The notes: generated by a model not told the origin, from the letters alone. 61,518 nt of DNA from Antrodiella citrinella (GCA_004802725.1 SGPM01000157.1:1-61518), one strand, 5' to 3'. Counted from the stretch's first letter, positions 25,284 to 37,926 are shown. Numbers and translations: made by a program.

Positions 25284-25593
25284 CAATCCTAAAATGCCAG
25301 CGCCACGGTGGCGTCTCTCCGTTTACGCGTAAGATTCACGTGCTGGGAAATCCAAGGCGCTTATGCCATAAAGACTGAACACAAAAAGTAAACGAATGGT
25401 CCCAACCACCTACTTCTCTCTTCAAACATATCTTTCTTCCCGCCTGGAGGTCGTCTGACGCAAATACACTATTCAAGCCCCAAGCCTGTGGTAGTTCTCA
25501 CTTTAAATTGTGTGCACAACAAATTTCACCGAACTGATCAAGTTCAATATTCCAACTCAAGCATTACGCCGCAATGTCAATGTGTTGACCGTC

Positions 25594-26914
25594 ATGTCGA
25601 CCTTCCAAACCAATCAACAAGTCTCAGATGCGTCTGACGGCGAGCATTCGTCTTCAAGCGTGAAAGATCGTGACCTTAGTGTACCCTCGGTATCAACCGC
25701 AGGCGAGTGGGAGGGGGTTGAGCATGCGTACAACGTGAGTCTAATGTCCGATGAGCAATATATTCAACATACCATAACCTCGTGTATTTCGGAAGACATC
25801 CTCACCTACGGCATCGATAGACGTGCCATCAGACATGCTGGACACCGTTCCACAGCCTTCACAGGACGCGGGACTTGATGAGGCGATTTTTGCTATCGAA
25901 GGATTGAAGAAGCTGGGTATCAAGGTCCGAGATTTTGCGTATGAAAGTACGCTACCGCCCCTCTCGTCTGTCCCTCAATTTGTTGGAGGACCAAGACCGC
26001 TCAAACGAGAGAGAGATACGTATGATGATCAAGACGATCCATTCAGCGCTCCCTATGAAAGTGTCAACGGTGCTACGTATGGCGTGCCGAAGAAGGCCAA
26101 AGGGCTGGCTCGAGAGCTCACAGAACCAGTTGCTCCTCAGCCCCTACCAAACCTGACATCTTTGACACGACATGGCGGTGGATATATTGATATCAGGCAA
26201 TCTCTATCATCGCTCTCTGTCGATAACAATCCCAGTGTTACTCAGCCCACTACCCCCCAGCACCGTGCGTTTCATCGTAGTCCGTTGGCTCAGCCCCCTT
26301 TGGAAGCCCCAGACTTTCTATTTGCATCTCAGCGCGATCAAGAATCGCAGGACACTGACGCGTGGATTGATACACCACTCGCCACGCCGAACGGATCATT
26401 TCAGTGGAGAATCACAGACACCAGTGCGCTTCCTGCTTCGCAGCTGGACACCGAGTCTCAACAACCTATGATGGAGGATGTCACCCTATCTCAGCTGGGA
26501 TTCACTCCAGACGCCTCGCAGCAGCATTCCCAAGACGCATATGATGGCGCCCCCGCTGTAGCATCTTCCTCCCGTTCATCCTTCACACCATCTCCCAGCC
26601 GGTTAGGCTGGACGGTCGAGTCGCCTCAAAGACCCTCCCATGTATTCTCCCCATCTCCGCTCGTTGCGTCGCCCCTTCAACNCTCTCGTTATCACCTTCG
26701 CGATCGCGTCAATCCACCTATACTCCCTGCTAGTCCACCTCGACCTCATTCCCGCTCACGCGATCAACGCTCGACATCCTTATCACCCCGCAGGCCCCCA
26801 TCCCGCCTACGCACATCCCGTGCGAAAGGCAAACGAACCTCTCAGAGTGCGCAGCCTGTACGGAGAAGTGCACGCAACGCGCAGAAGGGTTTGGACTCCA
26901 CCATCCTTTCATGA
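25594..26914 (+). CDS. Disordered nuclear-type protein with basic C-terminus
   Basis: Start ATG 25594 (MSTFQTNQQVSDASDG). A GTGAGT donor at 25735 joins most simply in phase 0 to an acceptor before 25866 (DAGLDEAIFAIEGLKKLGIK). A single exon then runs to TGA 26912-26914. The only ordered-looking segment is that helical stretch after the junction; the rest is rich in Ser, Pro, Gln and Thr. The last 70 or so residues are strongly basic (SRYHLRDRVNP, LRTSRAKGKRTSQSAQPVRR), suitable for nuclear import or nucleic-acid contact. I recognise no family. The 131-bp intron is longer than its neighbours, so a further small exon within it is possible. Confidence 0.7.
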
Positions 26915-27188
26915 GAGCCCCCATTTGTGTCTTTCTAGTAATGTTGTCTGTCTGACATACATGTATCTTACACACATGCCTTTATACCCCCGTTCATCCA
27001 TAGCTTATCCTCTTCTCTTCCTGTACATATGCAAGAGAATCCTGTACTTCTTCTAGCGGGATCACTCTCATGACCTTCACCATTGGGTCATAGTCATCCC
27101 TGCGTAGAGTGTGATGTGTGCATCATGTAATATGAGAATCGGCGGGGCGTGTCGCAAAGTGTACAATTATGTCGCATATACAAGCGTA
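26915..27188. other. Convergent 3' intergenic
   Basis: Short region between two convergent 3' ends. No gene seen. Confidence 0.6.
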
Positions 27189-29778
27189 TCAACTCATCCA
27201 ACCGTTATCCACACCTAGTTCCAACACTTCTGTCGCGCTCTGCGGTCCAATGGTACTGGAAGCTTGTGTTTTCCTCCTTCCCTTCTTCGCGATAGGCTGA
27301 GGTATGCAGCCAGCAACAGCGCCAGCTAAAGTGTCCTCGACCTGGACGAGGCAGTCATAGCAGTCCTTCTCGCTGAAAATCGCCGTACTTGCAGTTTTGC
27401 GAGGAGCTACGGGCGCGCGAAGGCGTTTGCCATGAAGGAGCTTCAACACGAGATAGTGTAGCCACTGCAGATAGATCAGTGAATGCACACGCCAACGACT
27501 GCATTGACGTACCATCACATTCGTGAGTGAGTGGTAGGATTCCCATCTCCCGCCATTGCACACCTTCATCATCCGGTAGACATCGAACTGATAGTCGCCT
27601 ATGATACCAAGCGGTCAGCATCGCGCTGTATATAACTAACATGAAAATCTCGCACCTTCCCCTTCAAAGATCTCAGGTTCAAATGGCGTCCATATCGTGT
27701 GACTCTCAGCACCATCTTCCGCGTTCATCCTGGACAAGCCGAGATCAATGATAGTCGTCTTCACTCCATGTGAAATATCGTCCATAGATGCAGTCTTGCT
27801 GTTCGCTCGTCTGGCTTGAGCAGAGACAGGTACGGCTTTGACCAAGATTTGACCCCAATGGAGGTCTCGATGCTGCGGAGACAGTATGAGAAGGAGAATT
27901 ACAGATTATTGCACTGCAAAGAACATACCTCAAACCGAACCAGGTCTTCTGCCTCAGCCAGTGCTCGAGTGACTTGCCAGAATATACTACATGCTCTCCG
28001 CCAACGGGTCTGTGGTGAAGACGCAAAGCTGTATGCTTCCAAGTCCGGGCCACCGTTGGGCAAGACGATGATAGCGTAGACCTGCGACACAGAGAAGCTG
28101 TCTTTGCCAGTCATCAGCAACGCAAAACCTGCTCTACAGAAGCAAGCACGAAGTAAGCATGACATACCTGGCCTGATGCTCTCACTGCCTTTGCGTTCAT
28201 GATACTCGTCCCAGAGGTCCAACAGCAGAGATGGGTACTTTCCACGCACGATATAGGTACGAAGGAGCTGGACAAAACCTTTACACGTTTCGCCCATTGC
28301 TCTAGTAACAATGATTTCTTTGAGCACGTCTTTAGCATCGCTGGGAGCAGGGAAGTCTTCTGGGTCCTTCACCGGAGGCGCATCCTCGTCTCTCAAAGGA
28401 ATCACTTTGAGAACGACGTCCCCGATCCCGAACACCTCTGAGTACGAGGCTTCTCCGATCTTCTGGAAATGCGCGAGCCCAACAGTGTTTGCGCCGTCGT
28501 CGTCGTGTATACTCCGTGTTATTGAGTCGAACGGAAACATATCGATGAACGCAGAGAACTCATGCGGAGTAGTCTGTGAGCATTCCTGCAGAAGAGGAAC
28601 AAGGAACGGAGCGGGCGGTTTCTCTGATAGTTGCAATTCCCTCCATACAGGGGGAGACAATGATAGGCCATCAAAGTCCAATGAGAGTGATAGGTCAAAA
28701 TCGGATGGGGTAGTTGGCGAAGGAGGGGAGGGAGGTGCAGGGAATGCCGCAGAGCGTCGCTGGCGGTTGCGAATGGGAGTAAGCTGGCGGGGCTTAGAAC
28801 GGGAAGGGGCACGTGGAGAGTGAGAGAGGGTATCACAGCTACAGGAACTGCGGCAGGGACTCGTGAAGACGAAGAGGATGTGGGATGTCGCTGGAGTGTT
28901 TGGGTCGAGGAGGTACTTGCTTTGGCTTTAGGTGTGGGTTGACTTTGCGGTGAAGTTTGTGGGGAGACTATCACTTTTCGTCGTGGAAACGAAGGCGTAC
29001 GGATAGCTTGTCGAGGAATTATTGGAGATATAGGCACGGATGGGGCGTCATCCAACTCCGAGTCGCTCTCGTCGCTAGAAATGATGACGATTGGTTTCGA
29101 CAGGATTTTAGCCTTCGTTTGGGGACGAGCCACAGGTGACACCTCCTCTTCGCTATCCGTGAGGACAGTGACCTTCCTCGTCGTCGCGTTACTGGCAAGA
29201 GTCTTCTTCAAGGTTTGTTTTACGGGGTTGACTTGGACACCAGACCTTGACACTCGTCTTTCCTGGCTTACCCGTCGTCCAGATTGGTCAAAATTGACGA
29301 TGTCAACTTGAACCACATGTGATGAAGGTTTGAGAGGTAATGATTTATGGAACGCGCCTTTGCCTTTCTTCGTAGGTGCCGGAGAGGAAGTCAGGTTCGA
29401 AGGCAGAATCCCAAGCGGATGTCGCATGGGCTGTGTCCCTGTATGAATCGTCTTCGGTTTCTTCGCTGTATTTGTAGACACATGTTTGTCGGTGTCTTCT
29501 TGCCTTGAGAGCACTATAGGGCGCATCACTTTCTGGAACGCCGGAGATTTCTTCTGCACAGGATGGGGTCGGGGTGACGGAGACGGAGAGAGAACAACGC
29601 GAGGGTTCGGTCGTCGTTTCTTGGGGGGAGGTACGAAAATTGGGCTGGTTTCTTCAGAAACTACAGACGAAGCGGCATGTACCACGGGCGGAGCTCGAGG
29701 GCGGTCGTCGCTAGCGTTGACGATCCGTTGCCCCCGGCGGCCATATGTGCTGACTTGCTTTGTCCTAGTGCCAAGCAT
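27189..29778 (-). CDS. Haspin-type serine/threonine kinase
   Basis: Haspin phosphorylates histone H3 on Thr3 at mitosis and thereby recruits the chromosomal passenger complex to centromeres. The N-terminal 300 or so residues are disordered and basic (PPPKKRRPNPRVVLSPSPSP), with acidic patches (IISSDESDSELDD), as in the family. A 54-bp intron near 28.8 kb restores frame into PRQLTPIRNRQRR. The kinase domain shows a Gly-loop-like IGEASYSEVFGIGDVVLKVI, a helix C with LKEIIVTRAMG, the catalytic loop HRDLHWGQILV (split by an intron before HRD), TIIDLGLSRM in place of the haspin DYT motif, and the haspin hallmark EGEGDYQFDVYRMMK, followed by VMWLHYLVLKLL. Start ATG is 29776-29778 and stop 27189. 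It is divergent from PSF2, 337 bp away. Confidence 0.93.
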
Positions 29779-30115
29779 CCTGTAGACTATCACAGATCCA
29801 AGTACAGCGATGAGCGCTGCGTATATGCTTGTCGAGAGTGAAGAGATCGTAGCGGCAGAGATAACGATGTGACGGACGCCTCGTCCGTGCAAGTGAAAGT
29901 GCTTGAGCAACAAGCAACCGTGGAAAACGTGTTGGACGTGTCGAACATGTGATCGCGTACACCACATGAAAGTCACGTTTTCGAACACAAACAAACACCC
30001 ACAACGCGTCTTCTGCAAACCGGCCACCAGTCTTGTTCTCTCTTGCTGTGTAACTTGTTATGCTTTGACTCAACTCCAACGTCTTAACCTCTCAGGATAC
30101 CGTCAGAGGAAAGAT
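29779..30115. promoter_or_regulatory. Shared divergent promoter of haspin and PSF2
   Basis: The 337 bp between two divergent start codons must hold both core promoters. It contains one MCB-type ACGCGT site (listed separately). Both genes act in the chromosome cycle, so co-regulation is plausible but is an inference. Confidence 0.6.
30004..30009. promoter_or_regulatory. MCB-like element ACGCGT
   Basis: ACGCGT is the core site of the G1/S factor MBF in ascomycete yeasts. It lies between the haspin and PSF2 starts, 107 bp upstream of the PSF2 ATG. The hexamer occurs about ten or more times in the window, near chance expectation, so this single site is suggestive only. Confidence 0.4.
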
Positions 30116-30895
30116 ATGGCGCTTCCCGTTTCTCTCAGAACATCAGTGATTCCACAAGAATTGGAGTTGATCGCATGCGAACAGCTTGTAGAGATCATTC
30201 CGTTGGTCGCAATGGAACGTACAGCGTTCATCTCGGTAAGTCTCATTCGTTGTATTACGGTTGTAGAGCTACTTACACTTGGAAGTATAGGGAGCATATG
30301 GACCATTGCGGCCCCCGTCCAAATGTAAATTGCCATTGTGGATGGCTGCCAATCTCAAATCAAAGAAGAAATGCCACATAGTCGCTCCTGAGTGGCTCAA
30401 TGTAGGTGAATATGTCAAACGTATACTTGTTTTTGATATGGGACCAATGTTCTCAGAGTATCTGCAGGAAAGATTGACACGCGAAACCTCTGAGCCTCAG
30501 TTTAGTGAGCTGCCTTTTCGCTTCGCCGAGATCGCAAAAGTTCTCCTAGATGTGTGAGTATTATTGAATCAGTGGCGTGCTATAACCTCATATCTTCGTT
30601 ATACAGGGCGTCGGACGACTTCCAGAATCCAGATAAGTTGCGCTCGTTGTTGAAAGATATCAGAGAAGCGCGTCAAGCCAAGAGTCGGGAGGGTCTCTCC
30701 AAACTCGACCATAGCGATCTGAGTGTACGACCTGGTCACAATCCAAGTATTCTGCATCCGCTGACTATTCTACGATGACAGCTTCCAAATTTATGCGCCA
30801 TCGAGATCAACGAGATCCGCCCATTCTTCGTCCGTGCCATGGGGGTACTCACACAGTTGACAAAGGATCCGGAAGGGCGACAGATGGCCTACTGA
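30116..30895 (+). CDS. PSF2: DNA replication complex GINS subunit Psf2
   Basis: GINS links Cdc45 and MCM2-7 in the replicative helicase and contacts polymerases at forks in the nucleus. Start ATG 30116 (MALPVSLRTSVIPQELELIA) leads to the Psf2 N-terminal motif EIIPLVAMERTAFIS, then GAYGPLRPPSKCKLPLWMA with ANLKSKKKCHIVAPEWL, FRFAEIAKVLLDVASDDF, KLRSLLKDIREARQAK, and the C-terminal LCAIEINEIRPFFVRAMGVL, all in family order. Introns begin with GTAAGT (about 30236), GTAGGT (about 30402, the preferred reading because it removes an odd insertion), GTGAGT (about 30556) and GTACGA (about 30725). The stop is TGA 30893-30895. The protein is close to 190 residues, normal for fungal Psf2. Confidence 0.95.
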
Positions 30896-31054
30896 CTTTC
30901 GATACTATTCATAGACGTATGCATGTATGTACGCTAATGTATAATAAGGCTTGTCGTGTATCATCAACATTCATACCGCTGGTATCCGAAGTGTTGTGTA
31001 GAGTAACCGTCATCGGTGCAGAAGTTGGCCCGCTGCTTCGATATTTGCAAATGC

Positions 31055-33193
31055 TTACTCGTCTACCAGCTCCCCGAGCGCGTTGCGGATCAGCTGTTCA
31101 GTTGCCGCTGAGCGGGGCTTTAGACCATTCGGAATCACTTTGGGGAAGCTGCACGGAACATTAGAAAATGAAACGCTATCAGTGGTATTGATGCGTTGAC
31201 GTACGAAACTAGTCCAGTCTTCTGTTCATTGGTAAGTTGAAGTGGCTTCCCATTCTCATCGAGTCCAGGAAGAATGTCGAAAACGTGCAAGATGGATGCA
31301 ATATGAAGGAAAAGCGACGCGTCACTCAGATGCCGTCCAGGACAGATTCTGTGGGTGCAAGTTGAATATGTAAGACATTTTCTCTGACACAAGTTGGTAC
31401 ACACCGACGACCATATCCAAAAGCCATTGTGGTGGGATCACGTACATCCGGGTTCAACTTCCCGTCCTTGATGAATCGATCCGGATTGAACCTCTCAGGC
31501 TCTGGATAATCTTCTGGATCGTGTAACATCGTCCTAGAAAAGATATCAATATGGAAGGTCCACGAGCCTTCAAGTTGTTTCTCTCACCAAGTGTTCTGAA
31601 ACAAAGGGCGGTGTTAATACGAATCCAGATTTTTTGGCGCTCTCAATGCTTACACTGATTATGACGGTACCTTTGGGAATGAAATACCCTCCATACTCAT
31701 CATCGGCCGTCACTCTATGAGGCAGGCCCAGTGGTACCACTGGTATCCAGCGCATCGCCTCTAATGTGATGGCCCGTATATAGATGAGGTTGTCCATGTC
31801 CTCATAGTCTGTGAAGTCCGGCAGACGATCAAGCCCAATATGAGCATCCAATTCCGCCTGTGCCTTCCGTTGCACTTCAGGGAACATAGCCATAGCCGTG
31901 AGGAATGAAGAAGCTGCCGATGTGGTCTGTGAAAAGCTGTTAGGGGACATTTTTTGTTTTGGCCAATGTGGGTCATCATTACCGTGTCTGCAGCGGCTAG
32001 AAGGTGCAATATAAGATATCCAATCGCACGACCTTCATGAAGACAAGATACGAACCTCCGTAGGCAATGCCCGTAACATTGCGAGCGATTTTCTCTTCGT
32101 CGCTATATGCACGCTTTTTACTTGGTGTGATTTTGAGCTGTTGAACCAGACTTTGTGCAACAGAGGGTGGTGCGATCCCATCGGCCTATGGAATGATTAG
32201 TCAGAACATCAGACGGACGTAGGTGACGCAGAAAAGCTGACGGTGGCGATCACTACTTCGTCGAATGGCTGGTTGATCATAGTCTCCACAATCGGCTTGT
32301 AGTACTCTGCAATTTTTTTGAACCTGGCTCCAGGAACCCAGTTGGGAATATATTTAAACCACGGGAAGTATTCCACCCAGAAGGCTCCGGGAACCTTCTG
32401 GAGACTGAGGCCCTCCATAGACTGGTGAACCAAATGCAGATAGTCGTCGTCAAGGCCGGAGACCTTCTTTGCATACACCACCTGGAGGATAATGGCGACG
32501 AAGGCACTGTACGGTATTCAGCGAGAAGCTGGCCGACAACAATGTGTCACTCACAGGTGAACATGCTGGGCTGTCTTCTCGGGAGCGTCCAAAATGCGAC
32601 CAAGCATCGTCCGCAACTCCCTCAACTGTACAGGACGATGCTGATGCACCACAGCCTGATTGAAAAACTGGTGAAACATTCGGCGATGACTTCGCCATCT
32701 TTGTCCATATTCTAAATGGGCGAAGCTAAAGTCCCAAGACATGCTATTGCCATCTCTTCAGTATTTATTACGACGTAATCGCAGTGAACGTGCACATACA
32801 GTTCATCCATGATCGTCAGCAATCTGTCCGAGTATATGTGCGACCGTTTCTCCAGCAAATCCAACGCAACTTGTGCTGAATTCACCACGATAGTGGGCTG
32901 TGTTGGCAGATCTAGATAAAACAATGGACCTTCGCACATATATAGATTCAGTAGACGGTCAGCACTTGGGGCCAAGATTGCCTACCGTAAATCTTGGAGT
33001 ACTCGCGAAATGCTTTCCATGGTTCAGCTGCAGGGATATCGAACAAATTTCCCCATAGCAGCGAAGGCTTGGGTCCTCGTGGGAGCTGGTGATTTTGCCT
33101 TTGTAGGATGAATCGCTGCAGAAGCCATCCTGCGACTGCAAGAGCAACAACAGATCCGATGGCCCACATTGTGTGAGTATGTGCGAAAATCAT
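31055..33193 (-). CDS. Cytochrome P450 monooxygenase (mushroom-type, microsomal)
   Basis: A class II P450 of about 510 residues split by many introns. An N-terminal anchor (MWAIGSVVALAVAGWLLQRF) precedes the proline-rich hinge LPRGPKPSLLWGN. The C-helix reads YGQRWRSHRRMFHQFF, the I-helix AYGGADTTTSAASSF (the AGxDTT oxygen-activation motif), the K-helix ExxR is EAMR in ITLEAMRWIPVVPLG, PERFNPDRF follows, and the heme loop is FGYGRRICPGRH with the axial Cys. The last exon ends ALGELVDE, TAA at 31055-31057. The first ATG at 33193 and a second nine codons later are both possible starts. Mushroom P450s of this look are often annotated O-methylsterigmatocystin oxidoreductase-like, but the substrate is unknown. 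No terpene, PKS or other cluster genes lie nearby. Confidence 0.93.
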
Positions 33194-33875
33194 CCTTCGG
33201 TTCGCTCTGATATTTAAGTCATCAACACTTCACCTCACATCCGAGTCGGTCTCGGAGGCATGGGTTCTCATATCACGTTCTCCATATTCTAGCCTGGTGT
33301 TGCTCTAAGCTCTGTTAATAATAGCACGTCCTGCAATGATAACTGCGGTGGATATAGTCAATGTCATCTGATGGACCTCGGCCGAAGATAGAGCAGTCAA
33401 CCTTGGGAATGTATGTGACCGTGTCTGCTAATCCACATTCAATCCACCCGCAGAATGTCATATCGGACCCACGAAAGGAGCGGTTTCCATGGGCGTGCTG
33501 TATCTGAAGTGAGGCCTCTCGTAACAAGCGGAGCGCTGTCACGCGCCCACATACATCGCTGGGTGCATGTGTCATTCAGTTCTGCCTTATAAACGTGCAT
33601 GAGCGCAACGGTGCGGGACGCAGAGAATTTATACGCACCTGAGTTTTTCAAAGCAGTGCGGTGTAAGGCGCGTGTGGGTCCGCGGAAGAGAAGTTCAGAA
33701 GGCAAATCGCACACCACACGGCTGACTCAAGCAGCTCCTTGCGCTTAAGCTGGAAACACAGGAGTATGACACAGATTTTTCTCACGTAGGCTTTGAATTG
33801 GGTCACAGGTATGACGAATGCAAGATAGTGTCCTATGACTGTATATCGTGAGTGGATATAGATCGAAATTAGAGA
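33194..33875. other. Intergenic between P450 promoter and YVC1 3' end
   Basis: No gene recognised. A minus-strand open frame at 33439-33717 lacks protein character. Confidence 0.5.
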
Positions 33876-36780
33876 TCAAGCCTTCGCTGCTATCAGGTTC
33901 TTGAGTTCGCTGATTTGTTCCTTCAAATCTCTAACCTCCCGGAGGATCATCTCTTCACTCGACTTCGGAGTAATCCTCAGTCTCGTATTGTGTGGAAGTA
34001 TAGAACCTACTCACATGTGTAGTATCCGGGAAAACTTTGATCAGTTCTGCAAACGGCACCGTACTGATCTTCAGCCCATTGGCAGCGTCGTCGCCATCGA
34101 CCTCGGGATCACGATATTCAGCTCTGTCCGCGAGGCCTTCATCTGAGTGCGACAACCAGTCCTTAACCCATCTGTTCTTGGCAGGATCGAGTTCCGCTTC
34201 GTATATTGCAATCGTGGTCAGCGGGATGAAGAATAAAATACTCATAATCCAGTCGTTAATCTGAGGACGAGTCAGATTCAGATGTGGACAAAAAACAGCC
34301 GGTACTGACCTTTCCGTACACGCCTTTGTTGACGATGTATCTAAAAGCAGGGCTGTTTGAGTCCATTGCTACCAGAACTGTCAGATATGTGCTTACTCAA
34401 GAGGAGCAACAAGAAGTTCAATAATGTTGAACGGTGCGGGATACAAGTACTGATCGGGCGCTCGCACCATATCGACGGCTTTGTTGGCAAAGTATGCGAG
34501 ATATTCAGCAGCTGCATCTTCCACAACATCATCGTACGCAGAAGCGAACAACGAGATAAGGATGTTGAGCAGTATTACTGCAGTCGCCACGTTCCATCTA
34601 TTCGCAAGGTTCAGAAGTCAAAGATGGCATCAGCCAGGACAGTACTTACAGGTAATATAGTCCAAGTCCAGCAGGACTAGCGGAGAACCATTCATAATTC
34701 GGCGACCTGGAAAAGAGGTACGAGTCAACACTATCGTACGAAATAAGCAACAGGTGGCTTACTGAAGAAGCGCTTGGATCAAAACATTGATGAGCTGTTG
34801 AAAAAACTTATGTCACAAGTCGAGACATCATCTGGTGAATATCGTACCTCGTATGGAGATTCGTTCTGACCATCTGCAGCATCGAGTGCGTACAGGCCTT
34901 GGAGGAATCCGACACCCAGGAGAGCTAAAAGCTGTCGAAAATCATGAGCATGTACCCGAGTTGAACAACGCAGAGTATTTACCCCGAAGAATATACCTGA
35001 CTCCTGTAACATACGTGCTATGCAGATTTGCATCGTTCCAACGTATCTAACGTCGAAGGTACTTGTGAGCCACGCTCATACACCCAAAATCACATATACT
35101 TACTTATATCCGTCGAAGATGGGAATAAGTTCTGCGAGAAAAAAGGTAAGTATCGGTCCATTAGGATAAATTACATGGTGCCGTACTCATCCTGATAGAT
35201 AATCAGTGCATGGTACGTGTAGAATAATCAGACAAGGCATCTCACCATATCAGAGGAGCCACCAAGCTCAGACATTGGAAGCTTCTCAGTCGCATCTGAC
35301 TATTGTCAATGCCTGTCGAAGCGATGCCCATGACACGCAATATAAAGGCTACGAGCAGCAGCGCATTGGTGGTGAAAGAGACGATATGCCAGAACCCGAT
35401 TGCTCGCCAGGAGACGAAGAGCAAAAGCTTGTAGATCTGAAAATCGGCAAACACGGTCAACAGTTTATTTGACAGTGAGTGGATTTTACGATAACCTTTT
35501 GAACATCTATTGACATGTCAGCGTATTTCATATACATATTACACGGAAAGCGTTACCTTCACAGCAAAAAGACAAAGACAAAACATACAGAGCGATCTCC
35601 CACTTGTCAAAGTCAAAATAGTCGGGATTTATCTTGTCCAAGGGCTCGCGGACTACGCAGATCAAAATCAGATTAGTGACAGCGACAGTGACGGATCACC
35701 CCAAACTGACCGGCTTGGGAATACACCAACAGGAAGAGCAACCAGACTATAATCCGGAAGATGTTCTGATAGCTATGCGACTCAATTAGCCAGGAAAAAA
35801 CATTCGCCAGAGCTGTATGCACTTACCGAGGTACGGCCAATCTTGATGGCGAAAGATGACTCCAAAAACCTTCTCGGCCGTGCTCCCGGAATGGCACGAC
35901 TACACATTGCTATCAGTCAACTTGCAGACGGTAACAGGCTGTTACGCACATTCGATATCATGCTCCTCATTATGCTTTTGCACGAGATGCCCCCGCCATA
36001 TGTCATTCACCACTTCTTGACTTTAGCAAAACACTTTACTACAGTAGAAGCAGGTGCTTACCATCCTGCGCTTCTGTGGAGGACAGAAAGATCGTACTGC
36101 AGAAGATGAATATCATGCTTGTATCACAAAGTCCAAGTAACATACCAGTGGGAGTCGATAGCCATTTCCAAAACGCTGACCTTCTCACTCTCATCGCCGT
36201 CAACCTCACGGTGCATAAACCGCGTAGACATCATGGCAGTGATGCGGTCTGGTGGTGCGCGATGAATCACTCGGCGGGCCAGTACCTCGCACGCAGTAGC
36301 TAAAACAAACTCATACAAATGCATGTTCGTAAGACAGAGTAAGACGCGTTGGCTCACCTCGACCGAGATTCTCTTCATAATCCGCCGGATTATAGTTCGC
36401 GTCCCACATGAACTCTTTCCGAGCGCGAATCAGACAATACGGTAGCTTTTAAAGCATTGAGTACCACTAGACGAAACTCTCACATGGTTCAACATACCGC
36501 TTCTAAGAAGTCGCCTGCAGATGCCATGTATGATGAGATGACTTGAGGCGTGATGATGCGGCTCGTTGGATCATTCAAACTTTCTAGGGATACTTCCACA
36601 GGCAACAATGTCAGAGTCATGGTCCTCAGACGTCTTACAAGTTCTATTGATTCCACGATCAGTGCTATACAGGAAATACAAACGCAGACACGTACTAGAC
36701 AAGGTGTCCGGAGACGGCTGAACCGACCTCACCGACAGCAATGATGCCTGGTCCTCGGTCTCCAGATTGATATTCGACAT
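33876..36780 (-). CDS. YVC1: Vacuolar TRP-type cation channel Yvc1
   Basis: Fungal Yvc1 releases calcium from the vacuole in response to stretch and osmotic shock. The start ATG 36778-36780 (MSNINLETEDQASLLS) is followed by the conserved cytosolic head: IELVRRLRTMTLTLLPVEV, NDPTSRIITPQVISSYMAS, EFMWDANYNPADYEENLGR, ACEVLARRVIHRAPPDRI and STRFMHREVDGDESEKVSV. The membrane part follows (YKLLLFVSWRAIGFWHIV, then segments around LIPIFDGYKYVGTMQICI). The pore region contains INVLIQALLQSPNYEWFS with a final helix NVATAVILLNILISLFASAY. The cytosolic tail is acidic (VDGDDAANG) and ends in a short coiled coil (VRDLKEQISELKNLIAAKA, TGA 33876-33878). A dozen or more short introns interrupt the gene. Length, about 700 residues, suits the family. 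Confidence 0.93.
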
Positions 36781-37064
36781 TTTGAGAACGACAATGGATC
36801 ACAGCAAATTATGTACACTGTAACACAATCACAGACTCGACAGAGGAGGGTCGGACCGTAGGCTGGAATTGGAGTGGGCAGGAGGAATGGAATGGCAATA
36901 TAGACGCCTGTGTTGGAGTTCCTGGTGACTTCATTGCTTGGTCTTGTTGTCCTACAGCCTCTACTGGCCACGTGAAATCGCCCAAACAGGTCTTAGACTT
37001 GGCAACAGGTCGCAGCAGCTGCAGCACCGTCACCTTGAACCCGAACCACCTACCGTCGATCACT
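36781..37064. promoter_or_regulatory. Shared divergent promoter of YVC1 and ARPC3
   Basis: 284 bp between divergent start codons. No specific factor site could be assigned by eye. Confidence 0.5.
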
Positions 37065-37779
37065 ATGCCTGTATGTTGAATCTAATTCTCAGTATCACAC
37101 GTACTCACCGAATGTGATAGGCCTATCATTCATCATACAATGAAGATCCCGATATGCGCCAAGTTGGCAACGTCGCCATCCTCCCTATCAGGACCAAAAT
37201 CCGTGGGCCCGCTCCTCCCCTAGGTACGTACCAAGTCTTCGCAGCATGCGAACATCAAATGTGTCTCTGATACGTAGTTTCGATTAGCCGATCCTAACGG
37301 TGCCGACATCATCGACGAAACCCTCGACCTATTCCGCGCCAACTCCCTCTTCCGCAATTTCGAGATCAAAGGTCCTGCTGACCGTTTGCTCATCGTCCTC
37401 ATCTTATACGTCTCCGATTGTCTGGAGAAACTTGGGAAGTCTAGGAGTGGACCGTCGCAGCTGGAAGCAGGGAAGATGTTAAGCACGCTCTCCGTCGATA
37501 GCTTCGCCATCCCCGGAGACGCGACCTTCAGTTTGAACTCTCACTATGCAGCACCAGCGAGTAGGACTGATTCAGGTGCGTCACACATCTCTGGAATTTC
37601 TGATGAAGCTGTATCTCACTTGCAATGCAGACTATCTCCGACAATATCTCGTGCAAGTGAGGCAGGAGGTTGCTGCGCGATTGGTAGAACGCCTGTACGC
37701 AGATGGAACGGGAAAGCCAAGCAAGTGGTGGATGTCATTCCAGAAGAGACGTTTCATGAACAGGAGCTTGGGATCATAA
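37065..37779 (+). CDS. ARPC3: Arp2/3 complex subunit ARPC3 (p21)
   Basis: ARPC3 is a structural subunit of the Arp2/3 complex, which nucleates branched actin at endocytic patches. ATG 37065 lies in a two-codon first exon (Met-Pro); after an intron the frame reads AYHSSYNEDPDMRQVGNVA and then ILPIRTKIRGPAPP. Further junctions give ADPNGADIIDETLDLFRANS, LFRNFEIKGPADRLLIVLIL and YVSDCLEK. The C-terminal part reads FAIPGDATFSLNSHYAAP, YLRQYLVQVRQEVAARLVER, and the family end KPSKWWMSFQKRRFMNRSL. The stop is at 37777-37779. Every conserved block is present and the size is normal for the family (about 180 residues). The gene converges on NOB1, whose 3' end is only 147 bp away. Confidence 0.95.
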
Positions 37780-37926
37780 AGCTTCGGCGAAAGGAAGGGA
37801 GACATGTGCGATCTCCTTTGTACACCAGCATCCACACATTGCAACTATAAGCAGATTCTCTAGATACAATCATAATACAAGGGGTGAGATACAACTATGA
37901 GGGTATGTGTGACAATGAAGATATGA

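Noticed and set aside
31055..33193. Secondary-metabolite cluster around the P450
   Set aside because: Neighbours are PSF2 and YVC1, both housekeeping; no terpene synthase, PKS or NRPS is near.
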